In this document: positions 18,255-28,374 of the stretch, one piece after another
Numbering within the stretch: the stretch's first letter is position 1
Layout of the letters: each line of letters opens with the position of its first letter
Assembly: GCA_027076325.1 (NCBI GenBank)
Contig: JALTJZ010000046.1
Location: 62,001 to 126,000, forward strand
DNA: 64,000 nucleotides
Reading direction: 5' to 3'
Source: Chromatiales bacterium
GTDB taxonomy: Bacteria > Pseudomonadota > Gammaproteobacteria > UBA6429 > Thiohalophilaceae
Position numbers and translations under genes: made by a program
The notes under the pieces: generated by a model
What the model was told of the DNA's origin: nothing
Databases searched by the model: none
What the model saw: only the letters and a program-made list of their open reading frames with translations

Positions 18255-19196
18255 TTATTGAAGCCCTTCGATCACATCATTCCATGCAATTTTGATATTT
18301 TCAAGATTATAGCCACCCCCACCCATAACAAGCAATTTGCCTTTGCTATGCTTTTTTGCCAATAAGGATAACCGTGATGCCACAAAAGCATGAAATTTTG
18401 AGCTCAGGTTAAGTTGGGTAATAGGGTCACCGGACAAACTATCTGCACCGCACTGTAATAATATGAATTCTGGTTTTGCCTTATCAATAAATTTTTCAGC
18501 ACTCGCCCATAATTTTTTTGCAACATCATCATTGCTGTTAGGGGGTAAGGGAATATTAAGCTTTGTGCCTGCCGCCCCACCTTTCCCGGTTTCATTGCTG
18601 AATCCTGTTCCGGGATAAAGGGTATTGCCATCTTGATGAAAGTCAACAAAGCAAAGGTCAGCATCCGATTCAAAAGCGTAAAATACCCCGTCGCCATGGT
18701 GGGCATCAATATCAACATAGGCTATACGTTGTATATTATAATGTTGACGCAAGTATTCAATTGCAATACCGCAATCATTAAATACACAAAAACCGGCAGC
18801 AGAATCACGGGTTGCATGGTGTAACCCGGCAACAGGACTAAAGGCATGCAGGCAATTGCCTTGCATAATTTTATCAACCGCAGTGAGTGTCGTACCCACT
18901 ACAGTACAAGCCGCTTCGTAAATGCCAATGCGCGCAGGCGTATCACCACAATCCAGAAAACCAACACCACTTACCGACCGTTTTTTCACCTTGTCAATAT
19001 AGCCCTGAGTGTGGAATAAGCTCAATTTATCTTCAGTGGCAATTGCCGGTAAACACAAGCAAATATTATTTTGCCAGTTTCTGAGATTAAACTCTTGTAC
19101 AAAAGCCCAATAGCGTTTAGGCCCAAAAGGATGCTCCTCACCAAAATGATAACTGGCAAGCTCATCACCAAACATTACACAGAGTTCTTTTTGCAT
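18255..19196 (-). CDS. Histone-deacetylase-like (AcuC/AphA-type) amidohydrolase
   Basis: This 313-residue protein has the arginase/deacetylase fold motifs of class II-like bacterial deacetylases. These are the VAGLHHATRDSAAGFCVFND block (active-site His pair), YVDIDAHHGDGV (zinc Asp and His), and a C-terminal LLQCGADSLSGDP...MGGGGYN loop. Family members remove acetyl groups from polyamines or small acetylated compounds and sometimes from proteins. The substrate here is unknown. It is cytosolic and stands alone. Length and motifs look intact. Confidence 0.85.
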   Translation of the reverse strand: MQKELCVMFGDELASYHFGEEHPFGPKRYWAFVQEFNLRNWQNNICLCLPAIATEDKLSLFHTQGYIDKVKKRSVSGVGFLDCGDTPARIGIYEAACTVVGTTLTAVDKIMQGNCLHAFSPVAGLHHATRDSAAGFCVFNDCGIAIEYLRQHYNIQRIAYVDIDAHHGDGVFYAFESDADLCFVDFHQDGNTLYPGTGFSNETGKGGAAGTKLNIPLPPNSNDDVAKKLWASAEKFIDKAKPEFILLQCGADSLSGDPITQLNLSSKFHAFVASRLSLLAKKHSKGKLLVMGGGGYNLENIKIAWNDVIEGLQ

Positions 19197-19290
19197 GTTT
19201 CCCAGCGTATTATTTATAAAAACCTAAGACGAGTTTAGCAGATGCTTGTTATTTTTAATCCTGAACAAGGCTAAATAAGGATTCGGAAGT

Positions 19291-19386
19291 TTGAATATTG
19301 GTAGAACCAGCCTGGCACCTGCTGCTGCATCTATCGGCCTGGTACTTGGTGCAGGACTTGTTAGTTTTCTTCGAAGGCGTTCTTAA
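19291..19386 (+). CDS. Possible 31-aa hydrophobic ORF or gene relic
   Basis: A short frame reads LNIGRTSLAPAAAS, then a hydrophobic span (IGLVLGAGLVSFL), then RRRS and a stop. It opens with TTG; AAGG lies 11 bases upstream. The span-plus-arginine ending looks like the C-terminal tail of a sorted surface protein or a very small membrane protein. It may be a relic. It sits in the 671-base gap 19197-19867, which otherwise holds the second repeat copy and the ahpC leader. Confidence 0.25.
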   Translation: MNIGRTSLAPAAASIGLVLGAGLVSFLRRRS

Positions 19387-19453
19387 ATGTAAAACCGTTA
19401 ACCGCAAGTCTTATATTTTAACTATCAGACTCACCACCCGTTAATCTGAGATA

Positions 19454-19674
19454 CTGAGGTATCCTCACCAAAAAGGGATCAAAAACAATCGCTTAGAAAT
19501 ACAGGGATCAATACCGGAATAAAACGCGGTCATTGCGAAGGAACAACGTGAGGGCAGCAATCTTAAGTTGATAACCTTTAATGATAAGATTGCCGTATCA
19601 ACACTGAGAAACACCTGTTTTCCAGTGTTTCCTCGCAAAGACAGGCAAGGCTAAATTTCGTGGGGATCCCTCAG
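19454..19674 (-). repeat. 221-bp MITE-like dispersed repeat, copy 2
   Basis: This is the inverted partner of 1503-1723, about 93% identical over its full length. Its edges (CTGAGGTATCCTCACC and GTGGGGATCCCTCAG) pair better than those of copy 1, which supports terminal inverted repeats. It lies about 190 bases upstream of the peroxiredoxin gene, so it could affect that leader or promoter. Confidence 0.8.
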
Positions 19675-19867
19675 TCTCAGATGGCCTTATTTTTTATCTG
19701 TATTAATCCCCCTGTACGCCTAAAACCGATGTAGGCGCTGTAAAGATATATCTGTTTGCCGTCAATACATTTTAATTCTACTGGAAGCCTTGAGATATTC
19801 CCGTTATCCCGCTAGGATTATCAGCCTTTAACCAAGTATTTTCATCAACAATAGTAAGGAATATAAC

Positions 19868-20473
19868 ATGAGTGTACTCGTAGGCCGTGAAGCGCCTGAT
19901 TTTACAGCGCCAGCCGTTCTGGGCAATGGTGAAATTGTCGATAGCTATAACTTTAAAGATGCCATAAAGGATAAATATGCCGTTGTGTTTTTCTATCCAC
20001 TGGACTTTACCTTTGTATGCCCTTCAGAATTAATTGCATTTGATCATCGACTGGAAGAATTTAAAAAACGTAACGTTGAAGTGATTGGCATTTCTATCGA
20101 CAGCCACTTTGCCCATAACGCATGGCGAAACACCGATATTAAAGAAGGAGGGATTGGTCAGGTCGGTTACACACTGGTTGCCGATATGACGCATGCTATC
20201 TGCAAAGCCTATGACGTTGAAACCCCGGATGGTGCCGTGGCTTTTCGTGGTTCATTTCTTATTGATAAACAAGGCATGGTTCGTCACCAGGTTGTGAATG
20301 ACTTACCACTGGGACGCAACGTGGATGAAATGCTCCGCATGGTGGATGCACTTCAATTTACAGAAGAACACGGTGAAGTTTGCCCTGCGGGTTGGAACCA
20401 GGGCGACAAAGGCATGACGGCAACACCCGATGGTGTCGCCGCTTACCTGGGTGATGAAGCCGATAAGTTATAA
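19868..20473 (+). CDS. Typical 2-Cys peroxiredoxin (AhpC/Prx type)
   Basis: This 201-residue cytosolic peroxidase reduces hydrogen peroxide, organic peroxides and peroxynitrite. The peroxidatic Cys51 lies in FYPLDFTFVCPSE, and the resolving Cys172 lies in GEVCPAGW near the C-terminus. The GGIGQ and Y(F)-like C-terminal elements of sensitive peroxiredoxins are also present. AAGGA precedes the ATG. No ahpF is adjacent, so thioredoxin may be the electron donor. The gene is followed by an inverted repeat. Confidence 0.9.
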   Translation: MSVLVGREAPDFTAPAVLGNGEIVDSYNFKDAIKDKYAVVFFYPLDFTFVCPSELIAFDHRLEEFKKRNVEVIGISIDSHFAHNAWRNTDIKEGGIGQVGYTLVADMTHAICKAYDVETPDGAVAFRGSFLIDKQGMVRHQVVNDLPLGRNVDEMLRMVDALQFTEEHGEVCPAGWNQGDKGMTATPDGVAAYLGDEADKL

Positions 20474-20503
20474 TTCGGGTTATTTTTGAGAAAAAGGGAA
20501 GGA

Positions 20504-20539
20504 GTGATGTCAAACTGAGCTATCGGTATTTGACATCAC
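20504..20539. terminator. Inverted repeat after the peroxiredoxin gene
   Basis: GTGATGTCAAA pairs perfectly with TTTGACATCAC around a 14-base loop, 31 bases after the stop. No clean T run follows, so it may be a weak terminator or an mRNA-stabilising hairpin. Confidence 0.45.
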
Positions 20540-20590
20540 GACTACCCCTTAACTTTTAACTCTCATCATTCTGGTTATTATGGTAAACCT

Positions 20591-20854
20591 TTAACGGGAT
20601 TTATTACGTCTTTTTTGTTGAGCAGGTATACAAAGACATTCAATCAATCGTTCGACCTGTTGAATACAACAGCCACTTCCCATCGTAGCATAAGTCTGTT
20701 TTTTCACCGCTTCCACCGTTACCGCACCATTAACGATAGCATTGATAATATCCATCTTGGGCACCTCATTGCAAACACAGAGATTTTTGTCCAGATTCTG
20801 CTTGAGAATAGACGGGAGTTTATCCAGGGGATTGTTATCAGGTTCGGTTTTCAA
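20591..20854 (-). CDS. BFD-like [2Fe-2S]-binding protein
   Basis: This 87-residue protein resembles bacterioferritin-associated ferredoxin and the BFD-like domains of nitrite reductases. NLCVCNEV (Cys26, Cys28) is followed 33 residues later by GSGCCIQQVERLI (Cys62, Cys63). The usual second pair is C-x-x-C, but here the two cysteines are adjacent, so the cluster may be bound differently. The start is uncertain: the frame opens with TTG at 20854 and has no clear ribosome site. It is convergent with the peroxiredoxin gene. A role in iron release or electron transfer is inference. Confidence 0.65.
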   Translation of the reverse strand: MKTEPDNNPLDKLPSILKQNLDKNLCVCNEVPKMDIINAIVNGAVTVEAVKKQTYATMGSGCCIQQVERLIECLCIPAQQKRRNKSR

Positions 20855-20923
20855 AATATCAATACACTTAAAAAAAACAAATAATTTAGATTTATCAGTG
20901 ACTAGTTTTTACAGGCCACAGGC

Positions 20924-21094
20924 TCAGATCTTGCCTTTTTCTTTAACTCGCTTTTGCCATGCACCCGATTGATAGGCAATCATTTGAGCTTCTTCTAACC
21001 AGGCTAAACGTTGGGCAGGCGTAGAACTCACCCACAAGCGAAGCTGTGCTTTTTCTTCTGTTGTAAGTTTATTTTGAATAGTTTCAGTCTTCAT
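20924..21094 (-). CDS. Small protein paired with nucleotidyltransferase (56 aa)
   Basis: This 56-residue protein begins MKTETIQNKLTTEEKAQLRL and ends AWQKRVKEKGKI; the middle reads TPAQRLAWLEEAQMIAYQSG. It is highly charged and likely helical. Its ATG overlaps the stop of the nucleotidyltransferase gene by 4 bases (ATGA), so the two are coupled. Small 'RLAWLEEA' proteins next to such nucleotidyltransferases recur in other bacteria to my recollection. This suggests a two-component, possibly toxin-antitoxin, module, but the roles are not proven. Confidence 0.6.
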   Translation of the reverse strand: MKTETIQNKLTTEEKAQLRLWVSSTPAQRLAWLEEAQMIAYQSGAWQKRVKEKGKI

Positions 21095-21585
21095 TTTTTT
21101 GAACCCAGCAAATCTTGCAGATATTTTATATCCTCCAAATCCTTAGGGCGTCCTGCAATTTTTTTCATTTCTATTAAGTCAATTATAGAACAAACGGGGA
21201 CCGTTACGTCACCTAGTTTCATTTTTACTGACCGTTTAATCATTTCATCAAAGGGAAAAGGTTCTCTAATAAACACATCTATTATAATTAATGGGTTATC
21301 AGGGTCATAAAATGAAAACACCAGCATATTTTTATCTTTAACCCATGACTCACGCGTTTCCTGATTTGCAAATTCCAGCGGGTCAACAGGTACACGCGGT
21401 TTTAACCCTAACGACGTTAGTGTGTTAATTGCTTTTATAGCTTCTTGTTGATTTAAGTTAATAACCAAATCAATATCCGCAGTGAACCTCGCATAACCAT
21501 GTAGAACTGTCGCTAACCCACCAACGACAATATATTGCACATTGGCTTCGTTAAGTGCTTTGAACAAAGGTAGGTATAATGACAT
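21091..21585 (-). CDS. Nucleotidyltransferase-fold protein (AbiEii/MNT-like)
   Basis: This 164-residue protein has the minimal nucleotidyltransferase core: IVVGGLATVLHGYARFTADIDLVI, with the GG at residues 22-23 and the Asp37-x-Asp39 metal pair. A third acidic strand (PLIIIDVFI) follows near residue 108. It ends with a helical KKIAGRPKDLEDIKYL segment typical of DUF6036/AbiEii-like proteins. Such enzymes transfer nucleotides to RNA, proteins or small molecules. GAGGG precedes the ATG. The next gene (20924-21094) overlaps it by 4 bases. Confidence 0.75.
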   Translation of the reverse strand: MSLYLPLFKALNEANVQYIVVGGLATVLHGYARFTADIDLVINLNQQEAIKAINTLTSLGLKPRVPVDPLEFANQETRESWVKDKNMLVFSFYDPDNPLIIIDVFIREPFPFDEMIKRSVKMKLGDVTVPVCSIIDLIEMKKIAGRPKDLEDIKYLQDLLGSKK

Positions 21586-21608
21586 ATTATTTTTATTCCC
21601 TCACCCTA

Positions 21609-21660
21609 GCCCTCTCCCTGAGGGAGGGGGGATAGATTGCTTCGCTTTGCTCGCAACGAC
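21609..21660. repeat. Palindromic repeat downstream of thiC
   Basis: CCCTCTCCCT pairs with AGGGAGGGGG, and a REP-like word (GATTGCTTCGCT...GCTCGCAACGAC) follows. The element fills the short gap between thiC and the nucleotidyltransferase gene. It could end thiC transcription, but the T run is poor. Confidence 0.45.
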
Positions 21661-21663
21661 AAA

Positions 21664-23568
<1,905 letters not shown>

Positions 23569-23642
23569 TCAGCTTCAGGCAATTCAGGCGGTAGGATAGA
23601 TTGAGGGTATGCCACGTAATGTATATAAACCGTGGCTCACGC

Positions 23643-23728
23643 TTTCCTACGCCGGTACTGACCGTTCAGGTTCAAAGGGTAAAACTCTCAGCCTGGACAC
23701 TTAGTCTATCGGTGTTGGGCTCCCCTAG
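23643..23728 (-). promoter_or_regulatory. TPP riboswitch (THI element)
   Basis: On the minus strand the leader reads AGGGGAGCCC, then GCTGAGAG, ACCCTTTGAACCTGA and CCGGCGTAGGAAAG, the core words of the thiamine pyrophosphate riboswitch. It lies about 100 bases upstream of thiC and accounts for its regulation. The rest of the gap to 23997 holds the thiC promoter area and the leader of pcm. Confidence 0.95.
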
Positions 23729-23997
23729 CGATATAGGTGCAAGTTTGCTGGATGGGCGCACTGATTGCAAGCATGCACTCCGCTTTTAAACCCACGCTAT
23801 TTAAAAGGTATAGTGGTAACATAAAGCAGCCGCTTGTTATTAACAAATAAATCAACCAGTTAAGGATATTGATACATTTTTTTTATCGGTCTAACAGAAC
23901 ATAAAATAGGTTTTTAAGCACGGATAACTTGCCTGCGCTTGGTAAAGCGCTTAACCTTATGCTCTCCTGATAATAATATATAAATGGATACCAATAA

Positions 23998-24651
23998 ATG
24001 AACTTTGAGACCGCACGCCACAATATGATTGAACAGCAGATCCGCCCCTGGAATGTGCTCGATTTCGCTGTATTAAACCTGCTGGATCAAATCCACCGCG
24101 AAGACTTTGTGCCTGCCGCCTACAAAAACATGGCCTTTTCAGACTTTGAAATTCCACTTGGTAATGGTGAGCATATGCTCGCTCCCCGAATTGAAGCGCG
24201 TTTATTACAGGAACTGAATGTGCAACCCCATGAAACGGTACTCGAAATTGGCACCGGCAGTGGCTATATGACAGCCCTTCTCGCACAGCTTGCTTTACGT
24301 GTGTTTAGCGTTGAAATAGACCCTGATTTAAGTACCGAAGCCGGTCGTAAACTTGCCAGCCATGATATCAGCAATGTCACCCTTGAAGTGGGGGATGCGG
24401 CCAACGGCTGGGATAACCATGCCCCTTATGATGTGATTATTCTAACCGGTTCAGTCCCTAAACTTTCAGAAAAATTTAAGCAAAGCCTGAATGTAAATGG
24501 CCGCTTATTAGCGGTTGTGGGTGATGCACCCACTATGGAAGTACAACGGATTACCCGTATTAGCAATACCGAATTTAAACGTGAAAACCTGTTTGAAACG
24601 GTGATTCCAGCATTAAAAAATGCACCTGAACCCACTCGTTTTAGCTTCTAA
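23998..24651 (+). CDS. pcm: Protein-L-isoaspartate O-methyltransferase
   Basis: This 217-residue SAM-dependent enzyme methylates isoaspartyl residues in damaged proteins so they can revert to aspartate. The N-terminus has MIEQQIRPWNVLD and EDFVPAAYKNMAFSD, the cap region of the family. The SAM core has VLEIGTGSGYMTALLAQLA (about residues 80-98), VFSVEIDPDL and PYDVIILTGSVP. It lies upstream of a rhodanese gene and a TolC-family gene in the same direction, with short gaps, a common gammaproteobacterial order. Confidence 0.9.
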   Translation: MNFETARHNMIEQQIRPWNVLDFAVLNLLDQIHREDFVPAAYKNMAFSDFEIPLGNGEHMLAPRIEARLLQELNVQPHETVLEIGTGSGYMTALLAQLALRVFSVEIDPDLSTEAGRKLASHDISNVTLEVGDAANGWDNHAPYDVIILTGSVPKLSEKFKQSLNVNGRLLAVVGDAPTMEVQRITRISNTEFKRENLFETVIPALKNAPEPTRFSF

Positions 24652-24681
24652 AACCCACATCAGCCAACATTTTCGACTATT

Positions 24682-25014
24682 ATGCGCCATTTTACTGCTA
24701 CAGAGTTGTGGGCATACCTGCAAAGTGTTTCTAAAGAAAAAACCCCGCCTCCTCTACTGCTTGATGTGCGGGAACCGTGGGAATTCGAGCATTGCCGTTT
24801 AGCACACTCAAAACTGGTTCCAATGCGGCAGATACCCGACTATGCTACACAACTCGACCCGGAACAGGAAACCGTTGTTATCTGCCATCATGGCATTCGG
24901 AGTCGACAAGTGGCTCAATATTTGGAATCATTAGGCTTTACTAATTTAATTAACCTGACAGGTGGCGTGGAAGCCTGGGCAAACGATATTGACCCGGAAA
25001 TGAAGCGCTATTAA
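24682..25014 (+). CDS. Single-domain rhodanese
   Basis: This 110-residue cytosolic sulfurtransferase has one rhodanese domain: LLLDVREPWEFEHCRLAHS near the start and the active-site loop VICHHGIRSRQVA, with Cys68 as the persulfide carrier. It ends with LTGGVEAWANDID. It moves sulfane sulfur to a thiol acceptor; the partner is unknown. It starts 30 bases after pcm and ends 6 bases before the TolC-family gene, so the three probably form one operon. It is GlpE-like in size. Confidence 0.9.
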   Translation: MRHFTATELWAYLQSVSKEKTPPPLLLDVREPWEFEHCRLAHSKLVPMRQIPDYATQLDPEQETVVICHHGIRSRQVAQYLESLGFTNLINLTGGVEAWANDIDPEMKRY

Positions 25015-25020
25015 AAACCA

Positions 25021-26343
25021 ATGAAAAAATCACTCTTTGCTGCCATTATTGTTCTTCACGCAAGTTTAAACACAACCGGTTATGCAAATGAACCAATCCG
25101 CAGTCTTTTCGACATTTACCAGTTAGCCGAAAAAAGTGACCCCATCTATCTAACAAGCGAAGCCAATTATCTTGCACTGCAACAAAGCAACCCGCAAAGC
25201 TGGGCAGCGGTTTTACCTCAAATAAGTTTTTCGGCCTACCGCTCTAATACTAAACAGGACATTACAGCCTCAACCTCATCGATACAAAGCTATGACAGCA
25301 ACGGTTACAGTTTGCGTATCAGCCAGGCACTGTTCAGACAAAGCGACTTTATTCGTATAAGCCAGAGCAACGCAACCGTGCTTAAAGCACAGGCCAACTT
25401 TGATTTAGCAAAGCATGATTTAATTCTGCGTGTTGCAACCAGTTACTTTAATGTTCTAGCGGCAAAAGATAATCTAAATTTTAACCGCCGGGAATACAAG
25501 GCGCTTAAGCGTCGCTTACTCCAATCCGAGCAAAAATTTAAAGTTGGCTTGATTGCCATTACCGATGTCCATGAAGCACGTGCACGTTATGATCAATCAA
25601 CCGCACAGGTTATTGCAGCAAAAAACCAGCTACAAATCACACTGGAAAACCTACGTGAACTCACAGGAGAAACACTTACCGACGTAAAAGCACTGACCAG
25701 TGATATTCCCTTATTAACACCCGATCCGGAAAACATGGATGACTGGGTTAAACTCGCCTTAGCTAATAATCTGGATTTACTTGCAGCAAAACAATTTATG
25801 CAAATTGCAAAAGATGAGGTGGCTATTCAACGTGCTGGCCATCTGCCCACTTTAGATTTAGTTGCCGAACGAAGTTACTCCAAGGTTGGCGGCGGCTTTT
25901 TTGGCAGCCGTACCATTGATCAAAACTCCATTTCACTGGAATTTAATCTGCCATTGTATGCTGGCGGCCGAACCTCATCTAAAACAACACAGGCACGCTA
26001 TGAGTACAATGCAGCCAAACAACAATATATTCAGTCAAAACGTGCAACCGAGCGCTTAACCCGCAGCGGTTATCTTAATGTACTGTCTAATATTAGTCAG
26101 GTTCAGGCTCTTAAACAGGCCGTCACTTCTGGTAATAAAGCACTGGAAACTACCCAGGCCGGTTTTGAAGTAGGTACCCGAACAACCGTTGATGTGCTCA
26201 ATTCACAGCGTGAACTATTTTTGGCTAAAAAAAATTATGCACGTGCACGTTATGATTACCTGCTTGAGACCTTACGCCTGAAAAAAGCAGCCGGCATTTT
26301 AACCACCCATGATTTAAAAGAAATGAGCAAGCTAATCCAGTAA
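25021..26343 (+). CDS. TolC-family outer-membrane efflux channel
   Basis: This 440-residue protein has a signal peptide (to about NTTGYA) and two tandem outer-membrane-efflux repeats at about residues 30-220 and 235-430. The repeat marks are DIYQLAEKSDPIYLTSEANYLA, LVARVATSYFNVLAAKDNL-like helices, and VGTRTTVDVLNSQRELFLAKKNYARARYDYL at the end. TolC forms the exit duct for type I secretion and multidrug pumps. No pump gene is adjacent. It follows pcm and the rhodanese, a frequent order for tolC in this group. Confidence 0.9.
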   Translation: MKKSLFAAIIVLHASLNTTGYANEPIRSLFDIYQLAEKSDPIYLTSEANYLALQQSNPQSWAAVLPQISFSAYRSNTKQDITASTSSIQSYDSNGYSLRISQALFRQSDFIRISQSNATVLKAQANFDLAKHDLILRVATSYFNVLAAKDNLNFNRREYKALKRRLLQSEQKFKVGLIAITDVHEARARYDQSTAQVIAAKNQLQITLENLRELTGETLTDVKALTSDIPLLTPDPENMDDWVKLALANNLDLLAAKQFMQIAKDEVAIQRAGHLPTLDLVAERSYSKVGGGFFGSRTIDQNSISLEFNLPLYAGGRTSSKTTQARYEYNAAKQQYIQSKRATERLTRSGYLNVLSNISQVQALKQAVTSGNKALETTQAGFEVGTRTTVDVLNSQRELFLAKKNYARARYDYLLETLRLKKAAGILTTHDLKEMSKLIQ

Positions 26344-26399
26344 TAATCAATGCTATTGCCACGGCATAATATCATAATCTTTAATCTAAACAGGCTTGA

Positions 26400-27647
26400 A
26401 TGAATTTTTACAGAATTTTACTCGGGTTTTTATCAATACCAGTTGCTATTTATATTGCATGGGATGCTTTTCGTAATAAAGACTACCGTTTTTTTTTACA
26501 ACGACTGGCAATACGCTTTACTTCAAAAAAAGAAATTAAAAAAACCCCCATATGGATTCATGCCGCCTCTGTAGGTGAAGTTAATGCAGCCACGCCGCTT
26601 ATTCATAAACTTTCTGAGCACAACAACATTATACTCACAACCAACACACCCTCTTCTGCAACCCGTGTTGCAAACACTTTAAATAAGCAAGTTAGCCATT
26701 TTTACTGCCCGATAGACTGGCAATGGGCTGTTAAAAAATTTATTTCAAAATTTAAGCCACGTTGTTTATTGATTATTGAAACAGAACTCTGGCCTAATTT
26801 ATTTACTGTGGCCGACACACTAAATTTACCCATTACTATTATTAATGGCCGGATATCCGAACGAACTTTACATGCATCAGTCTGGATGAAAAAACGCTAC
26901 CAGGACTGTCTGCGAGTCAACAATTTTGTCTTAGCGCGAACTGAAGAAGATAGCCAGCGCTTTATAATGTTGGGTGCAACACCTTCAAAAGTAAAAACAA
27001 TTGGCAATATTAAATTTTATCCCCAACATAACATTGATAACATCACCGCCTTTCAAACGCTCAAACCCTATGTACTGGCCGCATCAACACGCGATGATGA
27101 AGAAGCACTGGTTGTTTCTGCCTGGGAAAAATCGGAGCATGTTGAGCAGCTCCTGATTATTGTGCCACGTCACCCTAAACGCCTTGCCGATATTATTAGT
27201 CAGATTAAACCCTATAACCTTAAAATCGCCATACGTAGCCGCAATGACAACATTACATCAGAAACTGATGTTTATATTGCCGACACTTTCGGCGAATTGA
27301 TGGCCTTTATAAAAGGAGCAACCTTTGTCATCATGGGAGGCTCATTTGTAAACAAAGGTGGGCAGAATATTCTTGAAGTTGCCCATGCAGGCAAAACGGT
27401 CGTATTCGGCCCCTTTATGAATAATTTTAAAGAAGAAGCGCAGCTTTTTGTTGAACAGCAGGCAGGTATTCAGCTTGATAATATCCAGTCACTGACGGAA
27501 ACGATAAATAAACTGTTAAATCAGCCTGAAGTGAATCAACAATACCAGCACAATGCCGGCCAGTTAATGGTTCAACAACAAACCATTTTAAATACTTACC
27601 TGCAGAACTTATATCAACTTTATCCTGATATAAAGTCAGCGGACTAG
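26400..27647 (+). CDS. waaA: 3-deoxy-D-manno-octulosonic acid transferase
   Basis: WaaA (KdtA) adds Kdo from CMP-Kdo to lipid A precursor on the cytoplasmic face of the inner membrane. The 415-residue protein has an N-terminal anchor (RILLGFLSIPVAIYIAW) and the HAASVGEVNAATPLI motif with the catalytic Glu (about residue 60). Further marks are IIETELWPNL, LARTEEDSQRF, VPRHPKRLADI and GGSFVNKGGQNILEVAHAGK. The stop lies 3 bases before the convergent kdkA gene, whose kinase acts on the product. Confidence 0.95.
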   Translation: MNFYRILLGFLSIPVAIYIAWDAFRNKDYRFFLQRLAIRFTSKKEIKKTPIWIHAASVGEVNAATPLIHKLSEHNNIILTTNTPSSATRVANTLNKQVSHFYCPIDWQWAVKKFISKFKPRCLLIIETELWPNLFTVADTLNLPITIINGRISERTLHASVWMKKRYQDCLRVNNFVLARTEEDSQRFIMLGATPSKVKTIGNIKFYPQHNIDNITAFQTLKPYVLAASTRDDEEALVVSAWEKSEHVEQLLIIVPRHPKRLADIISQIKPYNLKIAIRSRNDNITSETDVYIADTFGELMAFIKGATFVIMGGSFVNKGGQNILEVAHAGKTVVFGPFMNNFKEEAQLFVEQQAGIQLDNIQSLTETINKLLNQPEVNQQYQHNAGQLMVQQQTILNTYLQNLYQLYPDIKSAD

Positions 27648-27650
27648 AAA

Positions 27651-28364
27651 TTAACCAGCATATCCCTGCATAAACCATTGCCAATGCTGTGAGTTAAACA
27701 TAATCGTTGGATTCATTGATACGGCTTTATTTAGAGAACGTTTAAAACGATTAATATCTGCTTGCTTCCAGTGCTGCGCTGGCTTACGTTGCCGACATTT
27801 GTCAAAATCTATCAGATAAAAACGACCACCTTCATCCAGTAAAATATTTTTTACATTTAAATCCACATGGTGAATGCCTTTATCATGAAAACGTTTAATC
27901 ATACTACCCATTGCAATCCAGTGACCCTGCTCAAGGGTGTTATTGGTAAGTTCCTTTAAAAGAAGATGACTATGTCGAATACGTTGTGTAATAAGATCAG
28001 CTTTATAAAAAAAACCGTCACGAGTAACATGGGCGGCAATGGGGCGAGGAACAGGTAGCGAATACGTTTGCATCTGTTCCAGCAATCTAAATTCCCGCCA
28101 TGCACGTGTAAAAGACAGGCCAATCCAGAAATATTGATCTTCTATATACTGGGCGATTTTACCACCACGGTTATAATGCCGAAGTACAAGCTCACGTCCC
28201 TGATAGTCAACAAAAAAAGTAGTGCCTCGCCCTTCTGCAAAACCAATGATAGCACTGCGATTAGCCCAGGTTTTTACACTAAAGCTGATATCATCCTGAG
28301 TTGAAAAAACATCAGCATCATAAAGAATATATTCACTTCCTTTCCGACTCTGGATAATACTCAT
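27651..28364 (-). CDS. kdkA: 3-deoxy-D-manno-octulosonic acid kinase
   Basis: KdkA phosphorylates Kdo in the LPS inner core, mainly in bacteria with one Kdo. The 237-residue protein has a small kinase-like fold: GRGTTFFVDYQGRELVLRHY (nucleotide-binding strands), HDKGIHHVDLNVKNILL (catalytic loop with Asp) and FYLIDFDKCRQR (metal Asp). It is convergent with waaA and forms the end of the minus-strand glycan operon. A decayed rfbD gene lies directly upstream. Confidence 0.85.
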   Translation of the reverse strand: MSIIQSRKGSEYILYDADVFSTQDDISFSVKTWANRSAIIGFAEGRGTTFFVDYQGRELVLRHYNRGGKIAQYIEDQYFWIGLSFTRAWREFRLLEQMQTYSLPVPRPIAAHVTRDGFFYKADLITQRIRHSHLLLKELTNNTLEQGHWIAMGSMIKRFHDKGIHHVDLNVKNILLDEGGRFYLIDFDKCRQRKPAQHWKQADINRFKRSLNKAVSMNPTIMFNSQHWQWFMQGYAG

Positions 28365-28374
28365 ACTATTTAGT

